From Arenibacter algicola (GTDB taxonomy: Bacteria > Bacteroidota > Bacteroidia > Flavobacteriales > Flavobacteriaceae), in NCBI RefSeq assembly GCF_018860365.1, contig NZ_JAHKPO010000001.1, positions 248,001 to 312,000 of the forward strand: a stretch of 64,000 nucleotides of DNA. Direction: 5' to 3'. This document shows positions 45,649-54,960 of this stretch, piece by piece. The translations under genes and the position numbers were made by a program. Under the pieces are notes generated by a model. The model was not told where the DNA came from. It ran no database searches and was given only the letters and a program-made list of their open reading frames with translations. The number at the start of each line of letters is the position of its first letter. The stretch's first letter is position 1.

Positions 45649-46191
45649 ATGTACGAAAGAACCTTCCCGAACAAACGTTTTAAACATACTCTGGAATTTC
45701 TACAAAAACATGTGTCTACCGATCAATCTATTTTAGATCTTGGGGTTGAAAATCCCTTTTCCAAGATTATGAAAGAAAATGGTTACCAAGTGGAGAATAC
45801 AACAGGTGAGGATTTAGACCTCGATTTTTCCGCTGCCTTGACCACCAAGGCCGATGTTGCCACTGCCTTTGAAATCTTTGAACATCTTTTGGCCCCATTC
45901 AATATTCTCAGCCAAATCAAAACCGATAAATTGGTAGCCAGTATCCCTTTAAGATTATGGTTTTCATCGGCCTACAAAAGCAAGACAGACCCTTGGGACA
46001 GACACTATCACGAGTTTGAAGACTGGCAGTTTGATTGGTTACTGGAAAAGGCGGGATGGGAAATTAAGGATCGGGCAAAATGGACCAATCCCGTGAAAAA
46101 AATTGGGATAAGACCACTGCTCCGTAGTTTTACCCCCAGATATTACATTGTTTATGCCGAAAGAAAAAACAGCAATAAACCAGTTCTTTAA
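45649..46191 (+). CDS. Class I SAM-dependent methyltransferase-like protein
   Basis: A 180-residue protein with a reduced methyltransferase fold. Motif I appears as ILDLGVENPFSKIM near residues 27-40, without the usual GxGxG. A GEDLDLDF acidic loop follows, and TAFEIFEHLLAPFNIL resembles the motif after strand 4 in ubiquinone-type methyltransferases. The end HYHEFEDWQFDWLLEKAGWEI is common in polysaccharide or lipid methyltransferases. The missing glycines make SAM binding uncertain. It lies between a ketoacyl synthase and a glycosyltransferase. Confidence 0.78.
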   Translation: MYERTFPNKRFKHTLEFLQKHVSTDQSILDLGVENPFSKIMKENGYQVENTTGEDLDLDFSAALTTKADVATAFEIFEHLLAPFNILSQIKTDKLVASIPLRLWFSSAYKSKTDPWDRHYHEFEDWQFDWLLEKAGWEIKDRAKWTNPVKKIGIRPLLRSFTPRYYIVYAERKNSNKPVL

Positions 46192-46326
46192 AGACCAGCA
46201 AGTAAAAACCATCTAATAGATATACCGTAATTCCAAATAGGGAATACCAATTGAAATGTTTACACATGGATTACCTAAGATAGAAAGCAGACCGGCCCTA
46301 CCAATAAATCAAATAAAATTTTAACG

Positions 46327-47181
46327 GTGAACTACTACATTATCATTCCAGCACACAACGAAGGCCAATACTTAATGGAGGCCCTGCAATCCGTGGTTAT
46401 ACAAACCATGCCTCCAAAAAGAGTTGTTGTAGTAAATGATAATTCATCGGACAATACAGAAGAAATAATAGACAGCTTCACTGCCAAACATAATTATATC
46501 TCAAAGATCAATGCAAAGTCTTCCACTGCCCATTTGCCCGGTAGCAAAGTTATTAATGCCTTTAATAAAGGCTTGGAGCAATTGGATGACGACTATGACT
46601 TTATAGTGAAGTTAGATGCCGATATAATCCTTCCCGAGTCCTATTTTGAAAAAGTAGCCAAGATATTTTCAACAGATGCAAAAATTGGGGTAGCAGGTGG
46701 TTTTGCTTATGAACAGGACAAAAACGGGGAATGGAAATTAAATCACCCAATGGACAAGGACCATGTACGTGGTGCTTTTAAAGCTTACAGCAAGAGGTGT
46801 TTTAATTCCATTGGCGGACTTAAAACTGCCATGGGATGGGACACCGTGGACGAGTTACTTGCCCAATACAATGGTTTTAATATCTATACCGATAGTAACT
46901 TACAAGTTAAACACTTACGGCCTTTAGGAAATGCATATAATAATAAAGCCAAATTACTTCAAGGAAAGGCCATGTTCACCATGAGATACGGGTTACTGAT
47001 TACGTTTATTGCCTCCATAAAAATGGCTTTGAAACAAAAAAAGCCAAGAGCGTTTTCAGATAATCTTCAAGGGTATTTTCTGGCCAGAAAAGAAAAAATA
47101 GATTTTCTGGTAAGTCCCGCGGAGGGTCAGTTTATTCGCCAATTGCGATGGAGAAAAATAAAAGCCAAACTCTTCCAATAA
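46327..47181 (+). CDS. Family 2 glycosyltransferase
   Basis: A 284-residue GT-A fold enzyme. It shows YYIIIPAHNEGQYLMEALQSV at the start, VVVVNDNSSDNTEEI, the DxD-type KLDADIIL near residue 98 that binds sugar nucleotide and metal, and GWDTVDELLAQYNG near residue 180. It starts with GTG; there is no upstream ATG in frame. No long membrane region is present, so it works at the cytosolic face. The last codons overlap the terminator stem. The acceptor is unknown. Confidence 0.9.
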   Translation: MNYYIIIPAHNEGQYLMEALQSVVIQTMPPKRVVVVNDNSSDNTEEIIDSFTAKHNYISKINAKSSTAHLPGSKVINAFNKGLEQLDDDYDFIVKLDADIILPESYFEKVAKIFSTDAKIGVAGGFAYEQDKNGEWKLNHPMDKDHVRGAFKAYSKRCFNSIGGLKTAMGWDTVDELLAQYNGFNIYTDSNLQVKHLRPLGNAYNNKAKLLQGKAMFTMRYGLLITFIASIKMALKQKKPRAFSDNLQGYFLARKEKIDFLVSPAEGQFIRQLRWRKIKAKLFQ

Positions 47182-47198
47182 GAAAAGTTTGGCTTTTT
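47161..47198. terminator. Terminator overlapping the end of the glycosyltransferase gene
   Basis: AAAGCCAAACT at 47161-47171 pairs with AGTTTGGCTTT ending near 47196, followed by T. The first arm is inside the coding sequence. Converging transcription from the phosphatase gene could use it from the other side. Confidence 0.8.
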
Positions 47199-47221
47199 AA
47201 TTTTTACAATAAAACTTACTA

Positions 47222-48925
47222 TTATTCTATCACCTCTTCAATTGGCTCTCCTGTAGTACCTGAAGGAGCGTTCATTCCCATTAAGGCAGCTATTGTTGGA
47301 GCTATGTCCGGGATTTCAGTTCTATTTACCGTACTCCCTTTCTTAATGCCTTTACCATAAAATAATAAGGGGGCATGAGTGTCGTAATTCCATGGCGACC
47401 CATGCGTTGAACCTGTATTGCCATATTTTCCACTTCCTGGATCGAAAACAAAAAGTACATCACCTGAACGTTTTTGATTAAATCCGTTCTGTACGATATA
47501 AGGAATTCCGCTGGTATATTGATTCTGCCACATCTGATTGGCCGTAAACACCTTATATATACCATCATACTGGATTAACTCTAAAGCCAAATCTTCTTCA
47601 ACATCATCAACATCCAAATCCAAACTCTTGATTACCCTATAATCCAAAAACAACTGATTATTGGAATTCTTCTTCACAATATCTGTAGTTCCATAGGTAT
47701 ATTTCAAATATTCAGTAAGCCGATCGTCCAATTTTTTTGATTCCACAACACTACCAGGAAGTTTCAGATCCCTTAAAAAAGCCGGAACATTAATAGCTGC
47801 ATGATCAGCGGTTAGAAAAACAGTATATTCCCCAGTTCCCACTTTTTTATCCAAAGTTTCAAAAAGACGTTTTAAATCTTGGTCCAAACGCAGATAGGTA
47901 TCCTCTACCTCCTTCGAGTTTACCCCCCATTTATGCCCCACATAATCCGTACTTGAGAAACTAATTGCCAGGAAGTCTGTATAACTATCCGTTCCAAGCG
48001 CCTCTTTATCCACAGCCTCCAAAGCAAAATCAGTGGTTAAACTATTCCCATACGGAGTACTTTTTAAAATACTATATTTACCATTATTATCCCACAAACC
48101 AACTAAATCGTGAGGAAAGGTTGGAGTAGACTGACCTTCAAAGAGCCCTTCGTAACTATTGTTATCCTCACCACTTTCCAGATAGCTATTGATGTCCTTA
48201 AGGGTCGTCCAAGGTTTTTTATATTTATCCACACTTTTTTGTGCATTAAATTCACTTACCCAATTAGGCAATTTGTCCATATAATAAGAGCTCGTAATCC
48301 AATTACCTGCGGACCCGCCATCAAACCAATATGCGGCGTTGGCAGTATGCCCTCCAGGCAGAACGGCACCTCTGTCCTTAATCGCAACAGCAATTACCTT
48401 ACCGCGCATTTGGGTGTGCAACCTCACTTGGTCCGTAATGGTTGTAGTTTGAACCCTGTGTGGGGACATTTTTCCGGCATCTGAAGACGTTCCAACAGAA
48501 TTATAATTAGGGTCTCCTGCGCAGTAAACACTTTCATCCGCGTATTTATCATACCAATCATTTGCAATTATACCGTGTATAGACGGCGTTGTCCCCGTAT
48601 AAACAGAGGCATGTCCGGCACCAGTAACTGTTGGTGCATAATTAAAATGATTGTTTTTACAATTAAACCCATCATTCACCAATCGCTTAAATCCGCCATC
48701 CCCATATTGATTCCAAAAACGCGTCAAATAATCGTACCTCATTTGATCTACCACAATACCCACGACCAATTTAGGGGTGGTAGCAATATTCCGATCCGTA
48801 GCATTCTCAGCAATGGAGATGGCTTCTACCTTATTTTTTTTGGATTTTCTCTGGGCATTTACCTTAACAGGATTAAATCCTATTACAAGCGCTAACACCA
48901 ATAGCAGCAGACTCTTATTTCGCAT
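47222..48925 (-). CDS. PafA-type alkaline phosphatase family protein
   Basis: A 567-residue secreted phosphatase of the nucleotide pyrophosphatase/phosphodiesterase fold. The signal peptide is MRNKSLLLLVLALVIGFNPVKVNAQ. Metal and nucleophile motifs are VVGIVVDQMRYDYL (Asp near residue 60), YAPTVTGAGHASVYTG with the catalytic Thr, SFSSTDYVGHKWG and FLTADHAAINVP. The layout matches PafA, the phosphate-irrepressible monoesterase of Bacteroidota. A C-terminal HGSPWNYDTHAPLLFYGKG closes the active site. It probably works in the periplasm to release phosphate from organic phosphates. Confidence 0.92.
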   Translation of the reverse strand: MRNKSLLLLVLALVIGFNPVKVNAQRKSKKNKVEAISIAENATDRNIATTPKLVVGIVVDQMRYDYLTRFWNQYGDGGFKRLVNDGFNCKNNHFNYAPTVTGAGHASVYTGTTPSIHGIIANDWYDKYADESVYCAGDPNYNSVGTSSDAGKMSPHRVQTTTITDQVRLHTQMRGKVIAVAIKDRGAVLPGGHTANAAYWFDGGSAGNWITSSYYMDKLPNWVSEFNAQKSVDKYKKPWTTLKDINSYLESGEDNNSYEGLFEGQSTPTFPHDLVGLWDNNGKYSILKSTPYGNSLTTDFALEAVDKEALGTDSYTDFLAISFSSTDYVGHKWGVNSKEVEDTYLRLDQDLKRLFETLDKKVGTGEYTVFLTADHAAINVPAFLRDLKLPGSVVESKKLDDRLTEYLKYTYGTTDIVKKNSNNQLFLDYRVIKSLDLDVDDVEEDLALELIQYDGIYKVFTANQMWQNQYTSGIPYIVQNGFNQKRSGDVLFVFDPGSGKYGNTGSTHGSPWNYDTHAPLLFYGKGIKKGSTVNRTEIPDIAPTIAALMGMNAPSGTTGEPIEEVIE

Positions 48926-49040
48926 TCTTCTTGTTTTTAAAAAAACAAAAATATAGAAATAAAACCTTTAAATTTTAATTGGAAGTTAAATGATTCTTAA
49001 TATTGTTATTTTTACATTCCTAAGCAATATTTTACATTGA

Positions 49041-49778
49041 ATGAATTATATAGCATCAATAGGCAGTTATTTTATAATGATCAGGGAGGTTTTCAAAAAA
49101 CCCACCAAATGGTCCATTATGAAGACCCTAATATTAAAGGAAATAGACGAACTGGTTTATGGTTCCATGGGTATTATTATTTTCATTTCCTTTTTCATCG
49201 GAGGTGTAGTTTCCATACAGACCGCCCTAAACATTACCAACCCACTTATACCTCGAAATCTTATTGGGTTTGCCACCAGGCAATCGGTAATACTTGAATT
49301 TGCCCCAACTTTCACCTCTATAATTATGGCCGGTAAAGTGGGTTCCTATATCACATCCAGTATTGGTACTATGAGGGTAACGGAACAAATTGATGCCCTG
49401 GAGATCATGGGGGTCAATTCTTTGAACTATCTTGTTTTCCCGAAAATAATAGCCATGTTGTTTTATCCATTTGTGATAGCAATAGCGATGTATGTGGGTA
49501 TCTTTGGAGGTTGGACAGCCGGTGTTTTTGGAGGATTTAGCTCCAGTGCTGACTTCGTTGAAGGCCTGCAATTGGACTTCATACCGTTTCATATCACATA
49601 TTCCTTTGTAAAATCGATAGTTTTTGCTCTGATTATTGCCACCATACCATCCTTTCACGGATACTACATGAAAGGGGGGGCGTTGGAAGTTGGCAAGGCT
49701 AGTACCACAGCCTTTGTGTGGACAAGTGTTGTGATCATTATTGTAAATTACATCTTAACACAATTACTTTTGGGCTAA
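49041..49778 (+). CDS. mlaE: MlaE/YrbE-type ABC transporter permease
   Basis: A 245-residue inner-membrane permease for phospholipid or related transport between membranes. About five helices are visible, with the family stretch EFAPTFTSIIMAGKVGSYITSSIGTMRVTEQIDALEIMGV near residues 85-130 and PFHITYSFVKSIVFALIIATIPSFHG near the end. The stop TAA shares its last A with the ATG of the ATPase gene, so the two are translationally coupled. The substrate-binding MlaD gene is not adjacent. Confidence 0.93.
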   Translation: MNYIASIGSYFIMIREVFKKPTKWSIMKTLILKEIDELVYGSMGIIIFISFFIGGVVSIQTALNITNPLIPRNLIGFATRQSVILEFAPTFTSIIMAGKVGSYITSSIGTMRVTEQIDALEIMGVNSLNYLVFPKIIAMLFYPFVIAIAMYVGIFGGWTAGVFGGFSSSADFVEGLQLDFIPFHITYSFVKSIVFALIIATIPSFHGYYMKGGALEVGKASTTAFVWTSVVIIIVNYILTQLLLG

Positions 49779-50545
49779 TGATAGAAGTAGACAATATACA
49801 TAAATCTTTCGGGGAAAGCCATGTTTTAAAAGGCATTAGTTCCAATTTTGAAAAAGGCAAGACCAACCTTATAATAGGGCAAAGTGGTTCCGGAAAAACG
49901 GTATTTTTAAAATGTCTTTTGGGTCTCTTTACTCCTGATGAAGGCACCATTAGCTATGACGGAAAAATATATTCCGAACTATCCGCAAGCGAACAACGCA
50001 ACTTAAGACAGGAAATGGGAATGGTATTTCAGGGTAGCGCCCTGTTCGATTCCATGACCGTACAGGGCAATGTAATGTTTCCCTTGGGCATGTTCACCAA
50101 ACAATCGAAATCGGAAATGCAGGATCGTGTAGATTTTGTACTTAAACGAGTAAACCTTGTTGATGCCCATAATAAATTTCCATCGGAAATATCGGGAGGG
50201 ATGCAAAAGCGGGTGGCCATTGCCAGAGCCATTGTAATGAATCCAAAATACTTATTTTGTGATGAACCCAATTCAGGATTAGATCCCAAAACAGCCATCC
50301 TTATAGACAACCTTATCCATGAAATCACCCAGGAATACGATATTACAACCGTAATCAATACCCATGACATGAATTCGGTTATGGAAATTGGCGAGAAGAT
50401 AATTTTCCTAAAAAATGGCCTAAAGGAATGGGAAGGCAGTAATAAAGAAATTTTTAAAACTGAAAACGAAGCGGTAACCGACTTCGTCTATTCCTCGGAA
50501 TTATTTAAAAAGGTGAGACAGATGTATATAGAAGAGCGGAATTAA
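49778..50545 (+). CDS. mlaF: MlaF-type ABC transporter ATP-binding protein
   Basis: A 255-residue ATPase that drives the MlaE permease. Walker A is GQSGSGKT near residue 36, the signature is SGGMQKR near residue 141 and Walker B YLFCDEPNSGLD near residue 160, followed by the HD switch in INTHDMNSV. In-frame codons run back to 49718 inside mlaE, but the ATG at 49778, overlapping the mlaE stop as TAATG, starts the family sequence MIEVDNIHKSFG. The 3' end overlaps the converging DUF389 gene by four bases. Confidence 0.95.
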   Translation: MIEVDNIHKSFGESHVLKGISSNFEKGKTNLIIGQSGSGKTVFLKCLLGLFTPDEGTISYDGKIYSELSASEQRNLRQEMGMVFQGSALFDSMTVQGNVMFPLGMFTKQSKSEMQDRVDFVLKRVNLVDAHNKFPSEISGGMQKRVAIARAIVMNPKYLFCDEPNSGLDPKTAILIDNLIHEITQEYDITTVINTHDMNSVMEIGEKIIFLKNGLKEWEGSNKEIFKTENEAVTDFVYSSELFKKVRQMYIEERN

Positions 50546-52002
50546 CTCTGTTCTTCCCTGACTTGAATCTTCGAATTCTTTAGCCTTAGTCGCAACCAAT
50601 CCGTTAGTTTCTGGGAATCGGTTTTTATTTGCTGGGCGGGCACTCCCTTTTTCCACTGTACATTAAACACAGGGATAGTATCCAGTTTATTAAAATCCGT
50701 TGTAATGGTATACGAAAAGCCCAAGCTGGTCAAATTCTCATAATTGGTCTTGGCTTCGGCACTAATTTCCTGAAAAGGAATCTGCTGCTCAACTATCTTA
50801 CTCATTTTTCCGACCTCTTCTTTTAAAACCTGAATCTGCTGTTCCTTACTAAGTAATTCCGCCTTTTTGGACTCATACAGTTCGCTGACATACCTCATTT
50901 GATCCAACTCTTGGTTTTTAGATCCCTGTACAATTTTTAATTCCACATTTTTAAGCTTGTCGAAGGTATTTTTTTGCGTATTCCAAGTTGCAATAACATT
51001 GTCCGGGATGGTTTCGTTACCCATAAACACCAATTCAATAAATCCATCAACCCCGTGATTGTATTGTATATCTGTTAAATTCTCCAAATAACGGCCTTCT
51101 CCCGGTAATTCATAAGGCACAATATTGTTGGTCACAAATTGCTTGGCCTCCTTTTTAAACAAGGACTCTTGAAACACATCATAGAAAGTAAATCCAGCAG
51201 GAATCATGACCAAAATAGCCACTATGGATGCCATTCGGGCAATAAACCTTCTTCTTTGTGAATTGGCATACCGCACCATGGGAAAACGCAATAATTTTAT
51301 AACCAAAAACGTGGCCAGCGCAATAAAAATAGTATTTATCGTAAAAAGGTACATGGCACCGGTGGCATAGCTGAAATTACCAATGGCCAAACCAAAACCA
51401 ACCGTACATAAAGGAGGCATCAAGGCTGTTGCAATGGCTACACCATAAATAACGCTGGCTATGGTCCCTTTTTTTGCACGGGCAATCACCAATGCCAATC
51501 CACCAAAAAAGGCAATAAGCACATCCCTAATGTCTGGAGCGGTCCTTGCCAACAACTCCGATGATTCATCCCTTAAGGGGAATAAATAAAAGAATAAAAA
51601 GGCCGTAATAACACTTAAGGCAACCATAACCGCAAAATTCTTGAGCGATCGCCTCAAGGTATCTATATCATTGATTGCCAAGGATAGTCCCATACCCAAA
51701 ATAGGTCCCATTAAAGGTGAAATTAACATGGCACCGATAACAACCGCTGTAGAATTGGCATTAAGACCTACCGATGCTATAAAAATAGAGCATATTAAAA
51801 TCCAAGAAGTATGGCCTTTAAAAGGAATATCCGCAACAATGGATTCTTTTGTAGCCTCCTGATCCGTATTCTTACGTATATCCAAAAGATCGGCCAGAAA
51901 TACTTTAACACCTTCCAAAAGACCTCTAAAATCTCTCTTTATGTCCTGCCTACTACCTTCAGGGAATTCCTGTTTCTGGTCTTTATTTAAATTTTCCTCC
52001 AT
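50542..52002 (-). CDS. DUF389 membrane protein
   Basis: A 486-residue protein. An acidic and basic cytosolic start is followed by six or so helices (SWILICSIFIASVGLNANSTAVVIGAMLISPLMGPILGMGLSLA is the DUF389 hallmark, residues 68-111), then AFFGGLALVIARAKKGTIASVIYGVAIATALMPPLCTVGFG. The last 200 residues form a soluble part with a coiled coil (about 355-400, YESKKAELLSKEQQIQVLKEE). The function is unknown. The ATG is two bases past the manC stop, so it is the third gene of a sprT-manC-DUF389 operon. Confidence 0.9.
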   Translation of the reverse strand: MEENLNKDQKQEFPEGSRQDIKRDFRGLLEGVKVFLADLLDIRKNTDQEATKESIVADIPFKGHTSWILICSIFIASVGLNANSTAVVIGAMLISPLMGPILGMGLSLAINDIDTLRRSLKNFAVMVALSVITAFLFFYLFPLRDESSELLARTAPDIRDVLIAFFGGLALVIARAKKGTIASVIYGVAIATALMPPLCTVGFGLAIGNFSYATGAMYLFTINTIFIALATFLVIKLLRFPMVRYANSQRRRFIARMASIVAILVMIPAGFTFYDVFQESLFKKEAKQFVTNNIVPYELPGEGRYLENLTDIQYNHGVDGFIELVFMGNETIPDNVIATWNTQKNTFDKLKNVELKIVQGSKNQELDQMRYVSELYESKKAELLSKEQQIQVLKEEVGKMSKIVEQQIPFQEISAEAKTNYENLTSLGFSYTITTDFNKLDTIPVFNVQWKKGVPAQQIKTDSQKLTDWLRLRLKNSKIQVREEQS

Positions 52003-52004
52003 AA

Positions 52005-53084
52005 TTAAGCAAGCTGATCTCCAAATTTATCTTTGATTTTTGCAAGTACCTTTTTAATATCCTGTTCCTTAGATTTGGGATATATAAGCAAAACCTCCTC
52101 TTTGTCTACTACAATATAGTCTTTTAATCCATCAATAACGATAATTTTTCCTTTTGGGGAACGAATCATATTCCCTTGGGAATCCTCGGCTAAAACCCGA
52201 CAATTCACCAAAGCGTTCTGGTTATCGTCCTTGTCCAATTTATCGTACAAAGAACCCCAGGTACCAAGATCGTTCCAATCAAAAGTGGCCGGTAAAACAA
52301 AAATATTACTGGACGGTTCCAAGATGGCATAGTCTATGGAAACATTCTCTGCCTTGGGGTAATTTTCATTTATGAACGCCCTTTCCTGATCGGTATTATA
52401 GTATACTAATCCACTCAGAAATAAATTGTATTGTTCTGGTTGATATTTTTTAAAAGCATCTACTATAGTTTTTACACTCCACATAAAAATACCGGCATTC
52501 CACAAAAAATTTCCTTGTTTTATGAAATCCTTGGCCGTTTCATAATCAGGTTTTTCTCTAAACTGATTAACAGTCTTCAATGGTTCCACATCTTTCTTTT
52601 CAAATTCTATATATCCAAAACCGGTATTGGGAAAAGTAGGCTTGATACCCAAGGTACATAGAACATTTTCCTTTTCGCACTTATCAAAGCAGGTTATAAC
52701 ATCCTTTGCAAATGCTTCCTCATCCTCTATCCAATGATCACTGGGGGCAACTATCATAACTGCATCCGGGTTCTTCTTCTGTATTTTTAAGGCCGCATAC
52801 AATATACATGGAGCAGTATTGCGCATGGCCGGCTCCAAAACAACTTGCTCCTGCTTAACCTTCGGCAATTGCTCCAAGACCAGTTCGTTATATCTTTCAT
52901 TGGTCAAGATCAAAATATTTTCAACCGGTACAAACTTAGCCAGCCTTTTAAAGGTCTTCTGTATCAAGGTATCCCCTGTACCCAACATATCATGAAACTG
53001 CTTTGGATACGCAGTTGTACTTATTGGCCAAAATCTGGACCCTACTCCACCTGCCATCAAAACAGCATAATAATTTTTATTCAT
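52005..53084 (-). CDS. manC: Mannose-1-phosphate guanylyltransferase
   Basis: Makes GDP-mannose from GTP and mannose 1-phosphate for surface sugars. The 359 residues are a nucleotidyltransferase: YAVLMAGGVGSRFWPISTTAYPKQFHDMLG with the GTP loop, VEPAMRNTAPCILYAA-like EPAMRNTAPC, VAPSDHWIEDEEAF and FREKPDYETA, FLWNAGIFMW. The bifunctional isomerase half of long ManC proteins is absent, so it is the single-domain form. It lies 11 bases after sprT and 2 bases before the DUF389 gene. Confidence 0.94.
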   Translation of the reverse strand: MNKNYYAVLMAGGVGSRFWPISTTAYPKQFHDMLGTGDTLIQKTFKRLAKFVPVENILILTNERYNELVLEQLPKVKQEQVVLEPAMRNTAPCILYAALKIQKKNPDAVMIVAPSDHWIEDEEAFAKDVITCFDKCEKENVLCTLGIKPTFPNTGFGYIEFEKKDVEPLKTVNQFREKPDYETAKDFIKQGNFLWNAGIFMWSVKTIVDAFKKYQPEQYNLFLSGLVYYNTDQERAFINENYPKAENVSIDYAILEPSSNIFVLPATFDWNDLGTWGSLYDKLDKDDNQNALVNCRVLAEDSQGNMIRSPKGKIIVIDGLKDYIVVDKEEVLLIYPKSKEQDIKKVLAKIKDKFGDQLA

Positions 53085-53095
53085 AGTGCTTTCCT

Positions 53096-53698
53096 TTAAT
53101 CTTTTATTAATTCCACTTCGGCATTGGGCTGAAACAGATAGACCTTACCCGTAGCTACTTCGATACATTCGTATCGCTTTACCCTTTTATTCTTTTTTTG
53201 AAATAATTTTCCATTATATATCCTGAAAACACTGCCATGTGGCAATTCAAAAATATAGGATTTTTCACTATCCTGTTCATCAAATTGCTTTAGGGCCAAG
53301 GAGAGGCCGGCATCTGTATCACTGCTCGCCTTCGGATTTCTAAAATGTCTGGCCAGCATGGGCAAAAGATTGGTTGGAAAAACCTCCGGCCTTAAAAATG
53401 GCAACATCAGATATTGAAATGTTCTTTTCCACTCCAATCCGTGAGGTTTTATTTTACGTCCATATTTTTCGAAAGCAACCAAATGAGCTATTTCATGAAC
53501 CAAAGTGATCAAGAATCGATATTTATTTAAAGTGGCGTTCACAGTAATTTGATGGGATCCGTTGGGCATCCTCCTATAATCACCATGACGGGTAACCCGT
53601 TGATCTACAATTTTAAGGTGTACACCATTTTCCTTTATAAGTTCCAAACTTAAACTTACCGCCCTTTCTGGAAGATACTTTTTCAAGGTGTCCTGCAT
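53096..53698 (-). CDS. SprT-like zinc metalloprotease-fold protein
   Basis: A 200-residue SprT-family protein. The motif LVHEIAHLVAFEKYG (HEIAH at residues 68-72) is followed by HGLEWKRTF with a third His, the zinc set of SprT/Spartan proteins. In-frame codons reach back to 53776, but the start MQDTLKKYLPERAVSLSLELI at 53698 fits family length. The zinc-ribbon cysteines found in some SprT proteins are replaced by NKRVKRYECIEVATGKVYLF, with only one cysteine. Role unknown. It leads the operon with manC. Confidence 0.88.
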   Translation of the reverse strand: MQDTLKKYLPERAVSLSLELIKENGVHLKIVDQRVTRHGDYRRMPNGSHQITVNATLNKYRFLITLVHEIAHLVAFEKYGRKIKPHGLEWKRTFQYLMLPFLRPEVFPTNLLPMLARHFRNPKASSDTDAGLSLALKQFDEQDSEKSYIFELPHGSVFRIYNGKLFQKKNKRVKRYECIEVATGKVYLFQPNAEVELIKD

Positions 53699-53838
53699 AG
53701 TAACAAAATTAGAAATTTTAAGATTCCATATAGCCTTAAGTCTAAATTTTATCCAAAATACAATTAACGAAACCAAAAAAAATGTTTACACGAGAATATT
53801 TACACTTTTATTAACGACCAAAGACAACTTCTTTCCAC

Positions 53839-53846
53839 TAACTTTG
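53839..53846 (+). promoter_or_regulatory. -7 promoter element of the AI-2E family gene
   Basis: TAACTTTG matches TAnnTTTG in full, 44 bases before the ATG. A small CCGTTGCACGG hairpin lies in the leader. Confidence 0.55.
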
Positions 53847-53889
53847 CATTCCCGTTGCACGGAGCGAAATACAAACTATTATTATAATT

Positions 53890-54960
53890 ATGAACGAGTT
53901 AAGAACCACCAATAAGTTATTGCTTATTATAGTAATCCCCTTAGTGTTTTACTTACTAAAACTTCTATCGTTTATCTTTATTCCCCTTATTTTCTCTATG
54001 TTCATAGCTTTATTGTTCCTACCCATTATGCGCTGGCTCAATAAAAAGAATGTATCCAAGCCTATCAGTATTTTTATTGTTATACTGATTTTCATTGGGG
54101 CCTTAAAAATTGGGGGAGAGCTAATACAACTTACCAGCAAGGAAATACTATCTGCAGACAATGCTTTTTTCCAAAAGGCGGAGACCAAATTGGAAGCCCT
54201 ATTATTAGGCATGGAAGATTATCTTGGAATTCCCTATTCCAAAGAGGAAAACATCATTAACAATTTTATCCCCAAAGAAAGTATGATGAAGAACTTTGGG
54301 TCGACCCTAGATTTTATTGGCAATACGGTCACCATGATATTAATGACGGTGTTTTTCGTTGTGCTTTGGTTGGCAGAATCAATAAACGTTCAAAAATTAA
54401 TGAACAATACCATTCTAAAACAAAAGCACACCTCGGTTAAAACGTTTGTAAAAGTTGAAAAAGACCTTATTAAATTTATAAAGGTCAAATTTCTGGTAAG
54501 CCTTTTTACAGGAATCGGAATTGGGTTGGCCTGCGTGTTCTTTGATGTAAGCTTTCCAATTTTCTGGGGACTGTTCGCCTTTGCCATAAATTTTGTACAA
54601 ATGGTTGGCTCCATTATTTCCGTAGTGTTATTGGCGCTATTTGCATTTGTAGAATTGGAGCCCACAAGTACACTCTTGTTCTTTGTTCTGTCCATAACCG
54701 GGGTACAGGTTTTGTTCGGATCAATACTGGAGCCCATATTCATGGGAAAATCTTTTTCCATTAACATAATTACCGTATTGGTAATGTTGATGTTATGGGG
54801 ATATATTTGGGGGGTACCTGGATTGATCATGGCAATACCAATCACTGTTTTTATCAAGATTATTTTGGAGCAGTTCCCACAAACGAAAGTAATAGCAAGT
54901 TTAATTTCAGGAAACCAACCTTTAAAACCTAACCCCAAAAAGAAAGGTAGTTGGTTATAA
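53890..54960 (+). CDS. AI-2E family transporter
   Basis: A 356-residue inner-membrane protein with about eight helices and a conserved soluble insert. Typical pieces are IPLIFSMFIALLFLPIMRWLNKK, the FIKVKFLVSLFTGIGIGLACVFFDVSFPIFWGLFAFAINFVQMVGSIIS run with a family FxxNFVP-like site, and GVPGLIMAIPITVFIKIILEQF near the end. The family includes AI-2 exporters and Na+/H+ antiporters, so the substrate is undecided. The 3' end overlaps the converging HAD gene by six bases. Confidence 0.9.
   Translation: MNELRTTNKLLLIIVIPLVFYLLKLLSFIFIPLIFSMFIALLFLPIMRWLNKKNVSKPISIFIVILIFIGALKIGGELIQLTSKEILSADNAFFQKAETKLEALLLGMEDYLGIPYSKEENIINNFIPKESMMKNFGSTLDFIGNTVTMILMTVFFVVLWLAESINVQKLMNNTILKQKHTSVKTFVKVEKDLIKFIKVKFLVSLFTGIGIGLACVFFDVSFPIFWGLFAFAINFVQMVGSIISVVLLALFAFVELEPTSTLLFFVLSITGVQVLFGSILEPIFMGKSFSINIITVLVMLMLWGYIWGVPGLIMAIPITVFIKIILEQFPQTKVIASLISGNQPLKPNPKKKGSWL

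Noticed and set aside
49227-49658. 143-codon minus-strand frame inside mlaE
   Set aside because: Antisense to a strongly supported permease frame; the composition is not that of a real protein.
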